Shown: positions 32,625-40,673 of the stretch, one piece after another
Position numbering within the stretch: the stretch's first letter is position 1
How the letters are laid out: the number at the start of each line of letters is the position of its first letter
Origin: Sutcliffiella horikoshii
Lineage (GTDB): Bacteria > Bacillota > Bacilli > Bacillales > Bacillaceae_I
Reading direction: 5' to 3'
Assembly (NCBI RefSeq): GCF_020524325.1
Contig: NZ_JAIVKY010000009.1
Location: forward strand, 186,001-250,000
DNA: 64,000 bases
Made by a program: the position numbers and the translations under genes
Notes under the pieces: model-generated
Seen by the model: the letters and a program-made list of their open reading frames with translations, nothing else
Told to the model about the DNA's origin: nothing
The model's database searches: none

Positions 32625-32650
32625 TTTCCGCTTGGTGGAAACACGTTTCC
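32625..32650 (-). promoter_or_regulatory. Putative IclR operator before iclR
   Basis: Three half-sites, TTTCC-N7-GGAAA-N4-TTTCC, at 32625, 32637 and 32646; the inner pair forms GGAAACACGTTTCC. The same arrangement is found at 33554-33579. Autoregulation of the iclR operon is inferred. Confidence 0.6.
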
Positions 32651-32755
32651 GTTTCTTTGTTATAAAAAATTTATTCTGTTACCAGAATAGGTAGTACCAC
32701 ATTCTAAACATTTTATATGTTCTGAACATATTAAAGTGTAGAAAAATTCCTTGAT

Positions 32756-33505
32756 TCAATATAACAACACATACTCATCCGTAAGTTTGAATCCCAATGC
32801 TTGATAAAACAGATGCAGATGTGGCAGTGTGGCATCGTAGAATAAAAAAGGTGTTCTCTGTTTATTATGTAAATGATCCGTTAATGCTCTTGTGCATGCC
32901 AATCCATAGCCTTTTCCACGAGAATCCTCATCGGTGTAGATCCCACCGATTAAAGCATATTGGGAGGTTTCGGAATGTGCCATTGCAATGGAAACAACTT
33001 TACTTCCTTCTTTTACGATAAAAGCCGAACCATTTCTAATAATGTTAGGCAGCCGCTCCTGAACTTCAATCATAATGTCCTTGTCTGCATAAAATTCCTC
33101 AATGGCAGGTATATTGTCAAATGTTGCCTGGTTGACCGGCGAGTTGATCGGTAATGGTGATTGATTGGTTTTACTTAGATATCCGTAACAATAGGGATAC
33201 TTTTGTCGATTCGGCATGTCGCCCAGAAGTGAAAGTATATCCGCTTTGCCAAATAAATAAGTGGATGAAGTTTTAATCAGGTGTTGCTTGAGGAGTGATA
33301 GATAGTGTTTGTCCATTAAGGAAATTCCAGTATTCAATGGACTAAAATACTGTACGGCTACAAGCTTGTGGTGGTCATAATACCCATAAAATCCAAATCG
33401 TTTGTCTTTGTTATGTAAGTACTCCAGATACTCGTAGAACTGTAAATTATTCCTTTGATCATTGTCGAGCAGTTCTACAAGTTCTCGTTGATTATGCGTG
33501 TTCAA
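32756..33505 (-). CDS. GNAT family N-acetyltransferase (FR47-like)
   Basis: 249 residues. The acetyltransferase core is C-terminal: IVKEGSKVVSIAMAHSET, IGGIYTDEDSRGKGYGLACTRAL (CoA loop RGKGYG) and LFYQALGFKL. The N-terminal half (HNKDKRFGFYGYYDHHKLVAVQYFSP) is a second, degenerate GNAT-like lobe. It is transcribed alone, but its upstream region carries the same triple half-site as the iclR promoter. It may therefore acetylate a product of the peptide operon; the substrate is unknown. Confidence 0.82.
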   Translation of the reverse strand: MNTHNQRELVELLDNDQRNNLQFYEYLEYLHNKDKRFGFYGYYDHHKLVAVQYFSPLNTGISLMDKHYLSLLKQHLIKTSSTYLFGKADILSLLGDMPNRQKYPYCYGYLSKTNQSPLPINSPVNQATFDNIPAIEEFYADKDIMIEVQERLPNIIRNGSAFIVKEGSKVVSIAMAHSETSQYALIGGIYTDEDSRGKGYGLACTRALTDHLHNKQRTPFLFYDATLPHLHLFYQALGFKLTDEYVLLY

Positions 33506-33553
33506 TACCCTTTTTTCAAAGATATCCCATCACTCCTGATTAACATTCACTAG

Positions 33554-33579
33554 TTTCCATTAGGTGGAAATGCGTTTCC
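33554..33579 (-). promoter_or_regulatory. Second copy of the putative IclR operator
   Basis: TTTCC (33554), GGAAA (33566) and TTTCC (33575) have exactly the same spacing as the site before iclR, and most intervening bases agree (GGTGGAAA, CGTTTCCGTTT). It lies about 50 bases before the GNAT start. Confidence 0.6.
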
Positions 33580-33800
33580 GTTTTTGTTATTGTAATCCAT
33601 TATACATACATTAACTATCTATTTCAAATTTTCTAATAATTTTAATGGTTTTTTAGTCCAGTTTTAGGGACTTTTTTTAGGGGTTAATCCATTGTGGGAG
33701 AAGGGGTTTGAGAGGGTAGTAAAATTGTCGGAGAATTTTTTTAGGACAGGTCCCTTTTCCCCATTTGAAGGGTATGGAAACAAGGCTTCCTAAATAAAAT
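33580..33800. other. Intergenic stretch with no recognised feature
   Basis: AT-rich sequence between the GNAT promoter and the rlmD terminator. GGACAGGTCCC near 33746 resembles the core of the dispersed element but lacks its second half. No coding sequence or RNA is seen. Confidence 0.5.
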
Positions 33801-33826
33801 CCCTTGAACTATTAGTCCAAGGGTCG
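33801..33826 (-). terminator. Probable terminator of rlmD
   Basis: On the minus strand CCCTTGG...CAAGGG pairs around a 10-base loop and is followed by ATTTTATTT. It is about 55 bases after the rlmD stop. Confidence 0.6.
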
Positions 33827-33881
33827 TAAAGAACGTATTAACTTCACCTACAGCATGCTGTTATAGGTTTTTGATGACAAA

Positions 33882-35249
33882 TTATTTTAACTCTATTAAC
33901 GCGACTGCCTCTACGTGTACGGTGTGAGGAAACATATCCACCGGTTGCACTTCAACCGTCTTATATCCCCCATCCTCCAACACTTTTAGATCTCTAGCAA
34001 GCGTTGCTGGATTACAGGATACATACACAACCTTCTTCGGCCTCATTTCCAGTATAGTATTCAGCAGCGCTTCATCACAGCCTTTACGCGGTGGATCTAC
34101 CACTAACACGTCCGCGGTGTTGCCTTCCTTATACCATTTAGGGATCACGACTTCCGCTTCGCCTACTGCAAACTCCGCATTGGTAATTGCATTCAGTTCT
34201 GCGTTGCGTTTGGCATCTTCAATTGCTTCTGGCACAATTTCTACGCCGAACACTTTTTTCGCCTTTTGAGCTAAAAACAAGGAGATAGTTCCGATCCCAC
34301 AGTAAGCATCAATGACACTCTCTTCGCCTGTCAGGTCAGCATACTCGAGCGCTTTATCATACAGGACTTTTGTTTGTTCCGGGTTGACCTGGTAGAAGGA
34401 TCTGGCGGAAATCGCAAACTTGATATAACCGATGAAATCATAGATGTATTCGTTCCCCCAAAGTACACGTGTTTCATCTCCGAAAATCACATTTGTTTTC
34501 TTCGTATTTACGTTCTGCATAACGGATTTTACTTCCGGCAGGGCCGTTGTTATTTCTTCCACAATTGCCTTGCGGTTCTGGATATCCGGCGTACGTGTGA
34601 TGAGCACAATCATTACTTCCCCAGTAACCAGGCCATAGCGGGCCATCACATGACGGAGCACACCTTTATGCGTTTTTTCGTTATAAGCACGCACACCATG
34701 CTTATCGCAGATCTCGCGGACCGTTTGAACGACACGGTCGTTGATTTCCTGCTGGATCAAGCATTCCTTCATATCAATAATTTCGTGGCTGCGTTGCTGG
34801 TAAAAGCCTGCAATCAGGCCGCCTTCTCGTTCCCCAATTGGAACCTGCGCTTTATTGCGGTAGCGCCATGGGTTGTGGTCCATGCCGAGAACCGGATGAA
34901 CCGGCACGTCTTTTAGGTGTCCAATGCGTTCGAGAACATCCTTGACCTGCTTTTGCTTCGCCACAAGCTGACCTTCATAACTCAAATGCTGAAGCTGGCA
35001 ACCTCCGCATTGCTTGTAGATTGGGCAAGGTGCATCGACACGAAAAGGACTTGTCTTGTGGATCTCCTCCAGTCGACCGAATGCATAGCCTTTTTTTACT
35101 TTTATTATTTTGACTTTGATTTCCTCGTCAGGTAAGGCATTTTGGACGAAAATTGGAAAGCCATCTATTTTTGCTACGCCGGCGCCGTCATGCGTTAAGT
35201 CCTGAACGGTGACATCGTAGTATTCATTTTTTTGAACAGGTACTGTCAT
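33882..35249 (-). CDS. rlmD: 23S rRNA (uracil-C5)-methyltransferase, RlmD/RlmCD type
   Basis: 455 residues. An N-terminal TRAM domain (about 5-62) is followed by the Fe-S cluster cysteines [10 protein letters not shown] (Cys75, Cys81, Cys84) and a fourth in DMKECLIQ near 163. The methyltransferase has [14 protein letters not shown] (SAM loop), [14 protein letters not shown] and the nucleophilic Cys in [14 protein letters not shown]. In B. subtilis the homologue YefA (RlmCD) methylates U747 and U1939 of 23S rRNA. It uses an ATG and is monocistronic. Confidence 0.93.
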   Translation of the reverse strand: MTVPVQKNEYYDVTVQDLTHDGAGVAKIDGFPIFVQNALPDEEIKVKIIKVKKGYAFGRLEEIHKTSPFRVDAPCPIYKQCGGCQLQHLSYEGQLVAKQKQVKDVLERIGHLKDVPVHPVLGMDHNPWRYRNKAQVPIGEREGGLIAGFYQQRSHEIIDMKECLIQQEINDRVVQTVREICDKHGVRAYNEKTHKGVLRHVMARYGLVTGEVMIVLITRTPDIQNRKAIVEEITTALPEVKSVMQNVNTKKTNVIFGDETRVLWGNEYIYDFIGYIKFAISARSFYQVNPEQTKVLYDKALEYADLTGEESVIDAYCGIGTISLFLAQKAKKVFGVEIVPEAIEDAKRNAELNAITNAEFAVGEAEVVIPKWYKEGNTADVLVVDPPRKGCDEALLNTILEMRPKKVVYVSCNPATLARDLKVLEDGGYKTVEVQPVDMFPHTVHVEAVALIELK

Positions 35250-35388
35250 GTATTTTCTCTTCCTTCACGTTTAAAATCGCTGTTCCGATTGTACCACATG
35301 GAGGTTGGGGTTGCCAGTTGGGGTAGTGAGTTAGTTGTTGGTTGAATATGTTAATATTAGAGTAGTTTAATGGAGGAGATGTTGCCAA

Positions 35389-35583
35389 ATGACCATTGTC
35401 GCTTTTTTAATTATCGCATGGGTACTAAGCTGGTTCGGTTTTAATCGACTGTTTGTGCAAGCATTTAATGAACTATTTAATAAGGAAGTTTCCAGCGCCA
35501 GCTACTACTTTATATTCTTTTGCATTGGTGTTATTGGGGATTTAATTTTATTTTTCAGAGGACAATATCCGTTTGACTTGTAA
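35389..35583 (+). CDS. Small membrane protein
   Basis: 64 residues, with two hydrophobic helices (IVAFLIIAWVLSWFGFNRLF and YYFIFFCIGVIGDLILFF) and a short linker. GGAGGAG lies about 10 bases before the ATG. Function is unknown. Confidence 0.6.
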   Translation: MTIVAFLIIAWVLSWFGFNRLFVQAFNELFNKEVSSASYYFIFFCIGVIGDLILFFRGQYPFDL

Positions 35584-35605
35584 AGGGGAAGTGGGAAAGA
35601 GTGAA

Positions 35606-35725
35606 GTTCTCTAATTTTTATGTTCTACATTTTTGGGCTCAGCTTCTACCCTTTTCCGGTGAGCTTCTACATTTCCCAAACGAACTTATACCATTTTAAG
35701 CCGACCTTCTTCAACCTCACAAAAA
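35606..35725. repeat. Degenerate phrase array, about 21-bp period
   Basis: A GCTTCTAC-like phrase recurs at about 35606, 35622, 35642, 35663, 35683 and 35704 (GTTCT, GTTCTAC, GCTTCTAC, GCTTCTAC, ACTTATAC, CCTTCTTC), each followed by a T-rich or C-rich filler. Steps are 16, 20, 21, 20 and 21 bp. It lies between convergent genes. Confidence 0.6.
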
Positions 35726-35727
35726 AA

Positions 35728-35764
35728 GAGGTTTCTACCGCTGCGCTCAAGCGATAAAAACCTC
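35728..35764 (-). terminator. Intrinsic terminator
   Basis: On the minus strand GAGGTTTTTATCGCT pairs with AGCGGTAGAAACCTC (with mismatches) and is followed by TTTTTTTG. It terminates the DUF2975/XRE operon. Confidence 0.75.
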
Positions 35765-35786
35765 CATTAGCACCTCACATTCAGTA

Positions 35787-36068
35787 TTAAGGCATCGAAC
35801 TAGTAATAAACTCGATCATCAACGCAAAAACTCCCAATAATATGGTCATAAAAGTTGTCGCAGCGACTATTTTTTTGCTTAGATATTGATCAGATGTCTT
35901 TGATTTTCGATTTATAATAAAAACAACAATCCCTAAAAGAATGGATCCAATCCAGCTGATCAGACCAATATCTGTCGTTAACTTCTCCCAATCGAAAATC
36001 CAAAAGTATGCTATTAAAAGGTGTACAACAACCAACGGCATCGTAATAACTCTCACCATGCGAGCCAC
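35787..36068 (-). CDS. Small membrane protein
   Basis: 93 residues from a GTG with GAGGAG 8 bases ahead. Three hydrophobic helices (ITMPLVVVHLLIAYFWIF, WIGSILLGIVVFII, IVAATTFMTILLGVFALMI). It follows the XRE regulator gene by 5 bases and is the last gene of a three-gene unit. The function is unknown. Confidence 0.65.
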   Translation of the reverse strand: MARMVRVITMPLVVVHLLIAYFWIFDWEKLTTDIGLISWIGSILLGIVVFIINRKSKTSDQYLSKKIVAATTFMTILLGVFALMIEFITSSMP

Positions 36069-36073
36069 TTTAA

Positions 36074-36286
36074 CTACTCCTCGTCAGGCCTATACTCCAA
36101 AATGTCTCCCGGTTGGCAGTCGAGAGCTTTGCAGACGGCCTCTAGGGTGGAGAAGCGAATGGCTTTGGCTTTGCCGTTCTTGAGGATAGAGAGGTTTGCC
36201 ATGGTTATTCCGACTCTTTCAGAGAGTTCGGTGACGCTCATTTTTCTTTTTGCCAACATGACATCGATATTTATGATAATAGCCAT
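36074..36286 (-). CDS. XRE/Cro-CI family transcriptional regulator (YozG-like)
   Basis: The ATG at 36286 is used because GAGGTGG lies 6 bases upstream. The 70-residue product is a single helix-turn-helix domain: MLAKRKMSVTELSERVGITMANLSILKNGKAKAIRFSTL, with the recognition helix at about 27-38, ending in GDILEYRPDEE. Such minimal regulators commonly accompany DUF2975 membrane genes, as here (11 bases downstream of one). It probably controls its own operon. Confidence 0.85.
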   Translation of the reverse strand: MAIIINIDVMLAKRKMSVTELSERVGITMANLSILKNGKAKAIRFSTLEAVCKALDCQPGDILEYRPDEE

Positions 36287-36296
36287 AATTTCCACC

Positions 36297-36773
36297 TCAC
36301 ACTGTTAAGTCATTTTCCGATTTTATGTCAATGGCTACTTGTAATAGCCTTTGAAGGACCGCAGCGAAAACGGCAATTACGATAGAGGCGAAGATCGGAA
36401 CCGCACCCATGATAATCGCCCCTGGTGCATCATCTTTATCTGCTAATAGAAATATAAACGGCATGATGACAACATACACGCTACTGATAGTAATCGCACA
36501 AAATTTGATTTTCTTCAACGCTTCCACCGAAAAGTGCGAGAAAGCCTCGTTCTTATCAATATATCCTAAAAGTTTCAACGCCTGATACAATGCAAAATAA
36601 AAAGGAATAGTTGTCAGAAACATCCCGGTGACAATTGGATACAGGATATACGCGTATTCAGGATTTGCCGGGTCTTTCACCAAAGAAACCAAACCAATAA
36701 TACTTAAAATAAATACAGGAGTTCCAATTAAAAAAACCGCTATTTTCAAAAAAAGAGTAGAACCATGCTTCAT
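36297..36773 (-). CDS. DUF2975 family membrane protein
   Basis: The ATG at 36773 has GAGGTG 6 bases ahead, giving 158 residues. Four hydrophobic helices carry the DUF2975 pattern: FYFALYQALKLLGYIDKNEAFSHFSVEALKKIKFCAI after helix two, then a pair of helices ending in FAAVLQRLLQVAIDIKSENDLTV. The acidic C-terminal tail is typical. Function is unknown; the pairing with an XRE regulator is conserved. Confidence 0.82.
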   Translation of the reverse strand: MKHGSTLFLKIAVFLIGTPVFILSIIGLVSLVKDPANPEYAYILYPIVTGMFLTTIPFYFALYQALKLLGYIDKNEAFSHFSVEALKKIKFCAITISSVYVVIMPFIFLLADKDDAPGAIIMGAVPIFASIVIAVFAAVLQRLLQVAIDIKSENDLTV

Positions 36774-36860
36774 CAAAAGCACCTCGCTTCATCGTTATAA
36801 ATAGAATTTACCATTTTATTTATTGTTTTTCAATAAATATATATTGAATAAGGCGGTCTG

Positions 36861-36883
36861 AGGGGACAGGCACTGTGACCCAT
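36861..36883 (+). repeat. GGGGACAGGCAC element
   Basis: AGGGGACAGGCACTGTGACCCA, a near-consensus copy, 14 bases from the terminator of the acetyltransferase gene. It is opposite in orientation to both neighbouring genes. Confidence 0.8.
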
Positions 36884-36897
36884 TTTCGCGCAAAAAA

Positions 36898-36920
36898 GAC
36901 AAGCAACTCACTCGCTTGTC
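36898..36920 (-). terminator. Intrinsic terminator
   Basis: On the minus strand GGGACAAGC...GCTTGTC with a 9-base loop is followed by TTTTTTG. It ends the GNAT gene whose stop is at 36938. Confidence 0.85.
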
Positions 36921-36937
36921 CCTTAAATTCTATCTAT

Positions 36938-37504
36938 TCATTTCACCTTCGCAAAAACACACGTATCACGCAACTCCCCAGTTACATCTCGCTCACTGTT
37001 TTTAAGAATGCCCTCTAACGTGTAGCCCGCTCTATCTGCAACCGCGCGGCTCTTCACATTTTTCGAATCACAGCGAATCTCCACGCGATTTGCCCCCAAC
37101 TGTTCAAATGCAAACTGGCTGATCCCTTCCACCGCTTCTGTTATATAGCCCTTGCCACTGTGCCTGGAATCAATCCAATAGCCGATTTCAAATTTTGGAA
37201 TGGACCAATCAATTCGATGCAACCCTGACGAAGCTATAAATTCCCCGGTTTCTTTTAGAAAAACTAAGAGCCTTAAATCTTTTCGTTGCAGAAACTCTGT
37301 ATGACTCTCCCTTATATTCGCTTCCACATCTTCCACTGTCTGATTGTGTTGCGCGAAGATCATCCAAGGTTTGAGTTCAGGAAGAGAATGAATGATCGCG
37401 TCATGTACCGCTGGGCCGTCTCCTGGCAGTGGCATTCTTATTAAAAGCCTGTCTGTTGAGAATTCTGATGGGAAGTCTTTTAAGATTGGTTTTATGTTGG
37501 ACAT
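36938..37504 (-). CDS. GNAT acetyltransferase, RimJ/RimL (YdaF) type
   Basis: 188 residues. The N-terminal TDRLLIRMPLPGDGPAVHDAI and the loop WIDSRHSGKGYITEAVEGISQFAFEQLGANRVEIRCDSKNVKS with RAGYTLEGILKNSERD are the RimJ/RimL signature. Members acetylate N-termini of ribosomal or other proteins or small amines. GGGGGAGAAAAGG precedes the ATG. It is 14 bases downstream of the tubby-like gene. Confidence 0.88.
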   Translation of the reverse strand: MSNIKPILKDFPSEFSTDRLLIRMPLPGDGPAVHDAIIHSLPELKPWMIFAQHNQTVEDVEANIRESHTEFLQRKDLRLLVFLKETGEFIASSGLHRIDWSIPKFEIGYWIDSRHSGKGYITEAVEGISQFAFEQLGANRVEIRCDSKNVKSRAVADRAGYTLEGILKNSERDVTGELRDTCVFAKVK

Positions 37505-37518
37505 CCTTTTCTCCCCCT

Positions 37519-38247
37519 TTATTGTTTATGTACATAATTAAACAGAATAAAGCCCATTGCCAATACCTTTTCTATATCTCTGTATTGGTCGTCCACCAAC
37601 TCAAAGCTGTATTTTGACCGTAATACTTCAGAGCGCTTTCCTTTAGCAACCACTTGATTATCTATCAGCACTTCTGTGGCCGATCCAATTCCAAAAGATT
37701 GATAGCTTATTAATTTATCATCTATCTCTACTGTTAATGCTTCTTTAAGCTTTGCGGCATTTTTCATGGAGTATTCAGTCTTTACAGTTCCAATGGGCTT
37801 TCCATCCTGCATAATTTTCCAATTAGTGTTATTTTTAAATAAACTGCTTTGTTGCTCCACAAAGCTGATTTTCTGCCCTTCAGACAAATTGAAGGTAAGA
37901 TTCATATACCAGTTCCCGTCCCCTTCCACCACTTCGTTGACCCAATGCTGCCAACGACTTTGATAGAAACGGTGGTACTCTGCAACCTTCTCCTTTCCTT
38001 TATAAAGTTGCTTCACACCAGTTGAATACCGTTCACCCAAGTGAGTATTCCAACTTTCATCCGTATCCGCAGGTGTATAATTTACATCTCTTTGTTTCAT
38101 CCATCTATGTATATACCAAACACCAACTGCCCCAACCGGAAACAGGAATAACATGAAGGCCTGACTCCATTCAAATTCTCCAATAATGAAGAAACGTAAA
38201 GTAATGCCAATCGTTCCGACGACGAAGAATAAAAGTAATTTTCCCAT
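37519..38247 (-). CDS. Membrane-anchored protein with tubby C-terminal-like domain
   Basis: Taking the ATG at 38247 gives 242 residues; the longer frame to 38370 lacks a good site. Two N-terminal helices (LLLFFVVGTIGITLRFFII and AFMLFLFPVGAVGVWYIH) precede a beta-rich domain (SFVEQQSSLFKNNTNWKIMQDGKPIGTV, SYQSFGIGSATEVLID, SEVLRSKYSFEL). The end, DIEKVLAMGFILFNYVHKQ, is a central hydrophobic helix as in tubby/LURP-one barrels. A phospholipid- or membrane-related role is possible. Confidence 0.6.
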   Translation of the reverse strand: MGKLLLFFVVGTIGITLRFFIIGEFEWSQAFMLFLFPVGAVGVWYIHRWMKQRDVNYTPADTDESWNTHLGERYSTGVKQLYKGKEKVAEYHRFYQSRWQHWVNEVVEGDGNWYMNLTFNLSEGQKISFVEQQSSLFKNNTNWKIMQDGKPIGTVKTEYSMKNAAKLKEALTVEIDDKLISYQSFGIGSATEVLIDNQVVAKGKRSEVLRSKYSFELVDDQYRDIEKVLAMGFILFNYVHKQ

Positions 38248-38435
38248 AGGTTGGTTGGCCCCCTTCCTTTTACATATATACGGAGCTTTTTGGGGAAAGG
38301 TTTCATAAACCGTCTTTATGGAAAAATAGCATTTTTTTAAAACTAATGGCCTGCGAAAGTTTTTTCCCAAGATTTGAGTAAATATTTTCCCTATTTTTGA
38401 ACCTTTAAACCCTTAATTCTTTTTTAAAGTCAGTT

Positions 38436-39263
38436 CTAATTTCCATACTTATAATAGTCCTGCGAATGGTAACTTCTAAACCCACAAGATTCATAGAGTC
38501 TCAATGCATGAACATTTCTTGCTTCTACTTCCAAAAAGACTGGCAACCCTTTATCCGCCTGCATTTTCACCACTTTAGATAGAGCTTTCCGTCCAATCCC
38601 TTTTCCTTGTAGCTCTGGAGAAACTGCAAATCCATATATCCACGCTTCTCCGTTAGTTTCCGAGACACGAATTTTCCCAGCAGTTCGGCCCTCTGCTTCA
38701 ATAATGAACATGTCTTCGCTATTTAGTTCCTTCATTCGCTCGTTGAAGCTGCGCGCTTCTTGCTCTGTAAAACCAAAGCATGCCACTTCTAGTTGAATTT
38801 CAGATTCAAAATCCTCTTGGGACGTGGATGGTCGAATCTGTACAGAATGATCATCGTACAACTCGCCTGCTTCCCATTTCATTTGATACTCCGCTACTTC
38901 AAATGTACACGGGATGTTTTTAAGAAACTCCTTTGCGCTTTGAGAGTGGCTAGGTGCATTTAACAAAATGGTAGAAATCTCCCGCTTTTTCACCTCAACC
39001 ATCGCTTCAGCAAACAATTTTGCGAAAATCCCTTTTCTACGGTAGTCCGGGTGAACCATTCCCGTCATTTCAATTTTACTACCAAACCCGTAACAACCCA
39101 AGAATCCGACAAGTCGTCCATCTTCATAATGGAAAAAGTCCTCTTTGCTTTTACCATCCCTGGTTTCTAGCATATCTTCATTAAGCTTTAGCTCGAACCC
39201 GCCTTCTTTTTCGCAAACGGATTTGAGTTCTGTGATTTGTTGTAGCTGTTCGTTTGTTAGCAT
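38436..39263 (-). CDS. GNAT family N-acetyltransferase, two-domain
   Basis: 275 residues with two GNAT lobes. Lobe one contains GMVHPDYRRKGIFAKLFAEAM near 68-88. Lobe two has the full core: IYGFAVSPELQGKGIGRKALSKVV near 220, then ALRLYESCGFRSYHSQDYYKY. The second lobe is the catalytic one by conservation. Acceptor unknown. Confidence 0.85.
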   Translation of the reverse strand: MLTNEQLQQITELKSVCEKEGGFELKLNEDMLETRDGKSKEDFFHYEDGRLVGFLGCYGFGSKIEMTGMVHPDYRRKGIFAKLFAEAMVEVKKREISTILLNAPSHSQSAKEFLKNIPCTFEVAEYQMKWEAGELYDDHSVQIRPSTSQEDFESEIQLEVACFGFTEQEARSFNERMKELNSEDMFIIEAEGRTAGKIRVSETNGEAWIYGFAVSPELQGKGIGRKALSKVVKMQADKGLPVFLEVEARNVHALRLYESCGFRSYHSQDYYKYGN

Positions 39264-39312
39264 GGGTTACACCTCTTTAGTCTGAAGTTGATTATAGCGC
39301 TTGCCTTTAATA

Positions 39313-39879
39313 TCATCGCTTATAATTTCCATTGGTATCATCAAGATCTTTCAATAATATGTCCAAATGTGTTTTCGCCAGTTCCAACAACTGAAAGTCA
39401 TTGTTCTCAATCTGTTGATTGATTTTATCTGCTTCTGCCCAGGCAAGTTCGTATTGGGACTTATTTATTGTCCCTTTGTTTAGTGCTTCATCCAGTTCAT
39501 CCGCATCTTTCTGAATGACTTCTCCTGTCGAAAGCACGATGATGTCTAAAAAAAGATCGTCGGTATACGGAAGGTCGTTTTCCACTCCGTTCTCATGGGT
39601 GATATCGATGTACCACTGAACCACCACGCCATTAGCATCAAACATAGTGGTTAAAGAGTAATGTTCATTGCTTGGAAAATGCTGAAGCCACATGTACCCA
39701 TCGTCCACAATGCATACATTCTTTTCTTCATAGTTTACGAATAATGGATCCGTTACTTTATGTATATGAAGCAAGGTGACATAGCCTTTGAAGCAATTTG
39801 TGTCAATAAACTTCTGAGTGTATTGACGTTTTAAGACCCGCTTCCATTCAGAGCGGTCTCCGTGTCTCCGTTTTAGCAT
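39313..39879 (-). CDS. DUF402 domain protein
   Basis: The ATG at 39879 (MLKRRHGDRSEW) is chosen because AAGGAGG lies 6 bases ahead; the reading frame runs on to 40035 through a GGGGACAGGCAC element, which is spurious. The 188-residue product shows the DUF402 core: GYMWLQHFPSNEHYSLTTMFDANGVVVQWYIDITHENG, then LPYTDDLFLDIIVLSTGEV and KDADELDEALNKG. Related proteins (YgaC, Ntdp) are nucleoside phosphohydrolases acting on tri- and diphosphates; that activity is a reasonable guess. Confidence 0.82.
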   Translation of the reverse strand: MLKRRHGDRSEWKRVLKRQYTQKFIDTNCFKGYVTLLHIHKVTDPLFVNYEEKNVCIVDDGYMWLQHFPSNEHYSLTTMFDANGVVVQWYIDITHENGVENDLPYTDDLFLDIIVLSTGEVIQKDADELDEALNKGTINKSQYELAWAEADKINQQIENNDFQLLELAKTHLDILLKDLDDTNGNYKR

Positions 39880-39907
39880 TGGCATCCTCCTTGTGGGCTT
39901 TGGATTG

Positions 39908-39930
39908 TGGGGACAGGCACGACGACCCAC
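39908..39930 (+). repeat. GGGGACAGGCAC element
   Basis: TGGGGACAGGCACGACGACCCA, near consensus, about 30 bases upstream of the DUF402 start and 58 bases from the 21-bp array. Confidence 0.8.
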
Positions 39931-39987
39931 CTTTAGGCGGATTCCCCTGAAAAACACCCCTCCCATACTTACAATATATGGATTATT

Positions 39988-40092
39988 GATCATTTCAACC
40001 GGTTTTTTGTATACTTTCCGTTGTTTTTCGATCATTTCAGGCTGTTTTTTGACTAATTGGTACCTTTTTTTGTCTAATTGGTAGTTTTGGTA
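39988..40092. repeat. Phrase array with exact 21-bp period
   Basis: GATCATTTCA (39988), GTATACTTTC (40009), GATCATTTCA (40030), GACTAATTGG (40051) and GTCTAATTGG (40072) follow at exactly 21-bp steps, each with a T-rich filler (GGTTTTTTG, TTGTTTTTC, CTGTTTTTT, ACCTTTTTT). The first and third units agree best, as do the fourth and fifth. The array runs into the last codons of the histidine phosphatase gene. Confidence 0.75.
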
Positions 40093-40649
40093 TTAGGAAG
40101 GTGCGACAAAACTAACAATTTGTCCCCTCGGCTCTCCTCCTCAACTCTCTGCAAAAGAAACACATCGGGATTTCTAAGCTTCTTCCACTCTTCAAATCCA
40201 AAGCTTTCTTGGTAGTTTCTTAGCAAAAGAGACATGATATTTCCATGTGTGACCACAACGATGTTTTCTGCGTCAGATTCTAAAACCTCTTCTACCACGC
40301 TGACGATTCTGTCCATCGCTTCTCTACTTGACTCCCCGCCTTCAAATTTCAGATCCAACTCTTCATAAGTCGCTTCCAATTTTTCCAGCCAGTCCGGTAA
40401 ATCCACCGTGCTTAGTATGCGCTCAGCTAAGCGTTCATCCACCTCTATTTTTACGCCAGTATCCCTGCTCAATGGTTCTATAGTTTGAACAGCTCGTGAA
40501 AAAGGGCTCGAGACGATGCGGTCAATTTGAGTATTTGAGAAAATCCCCACGAGCTCTTGGGCTTGTTCAAACCCCTTCCCTGTAAGCTGCGACTCTGCCG
40601 GTTGCCCCTCAGCTTCGCAATGCCTGACTATATATACGTTTTTTGACAT
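40074..40649 (-). CDS. Histidine phosphatase family protein
   Basis: The ATG at 40649 (MSKNVYIVRHCEAEG) has AAGGA 8 bases ahead. The 191-residue product has the RHG-type motif YIVRHCEAEG, in which the usual Gly after RH is Cys. It also has VSSPFSRAVQTIEPL, the acid residue region ERILSTVDLPDW and VVTHGNIMSLLL with the second catalytic His. It is a phosphoglycerate-mutase-fold phosphatase of unknown substrate. Its last codons lie in the 21-bp array. It follows the lipoprotein gene closely, so both form one unit. Confidence 0.85.
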   Translation of the reverse strand: MSKNVYIVRHCEAEGQPAESQLTGKGFEQAQELVGIFSNTQIDRIVSSPFSRAVQTIEPLSRDTGVKIEVDERLAERILSTVDLPDWLEKLEATYEELDLKFEGGESSREAMDRIVSVVEEVLESDAENIVVVTHGNIMSLLLRNYQESFGFEEWKKLRNPDVFLLQRVEEESRGDKLLVLSHLPNTKTTN

Positions 40650-40673
40650 GTGTTGGTCCTTACCTCTCTTCAA

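Noticed and set aside
33740-33760. Another copy of the dispersed element
   Set aside because: Only GGACAGG matches; the second half is missing.
39880-40035. N-terminal extension of the DUF402 protein
   Set aside because: The extension is translation of a GGGGACAGGCAC element and array-adjacent DNA; an AAGGAGG site favours the internal ATG at 39879.
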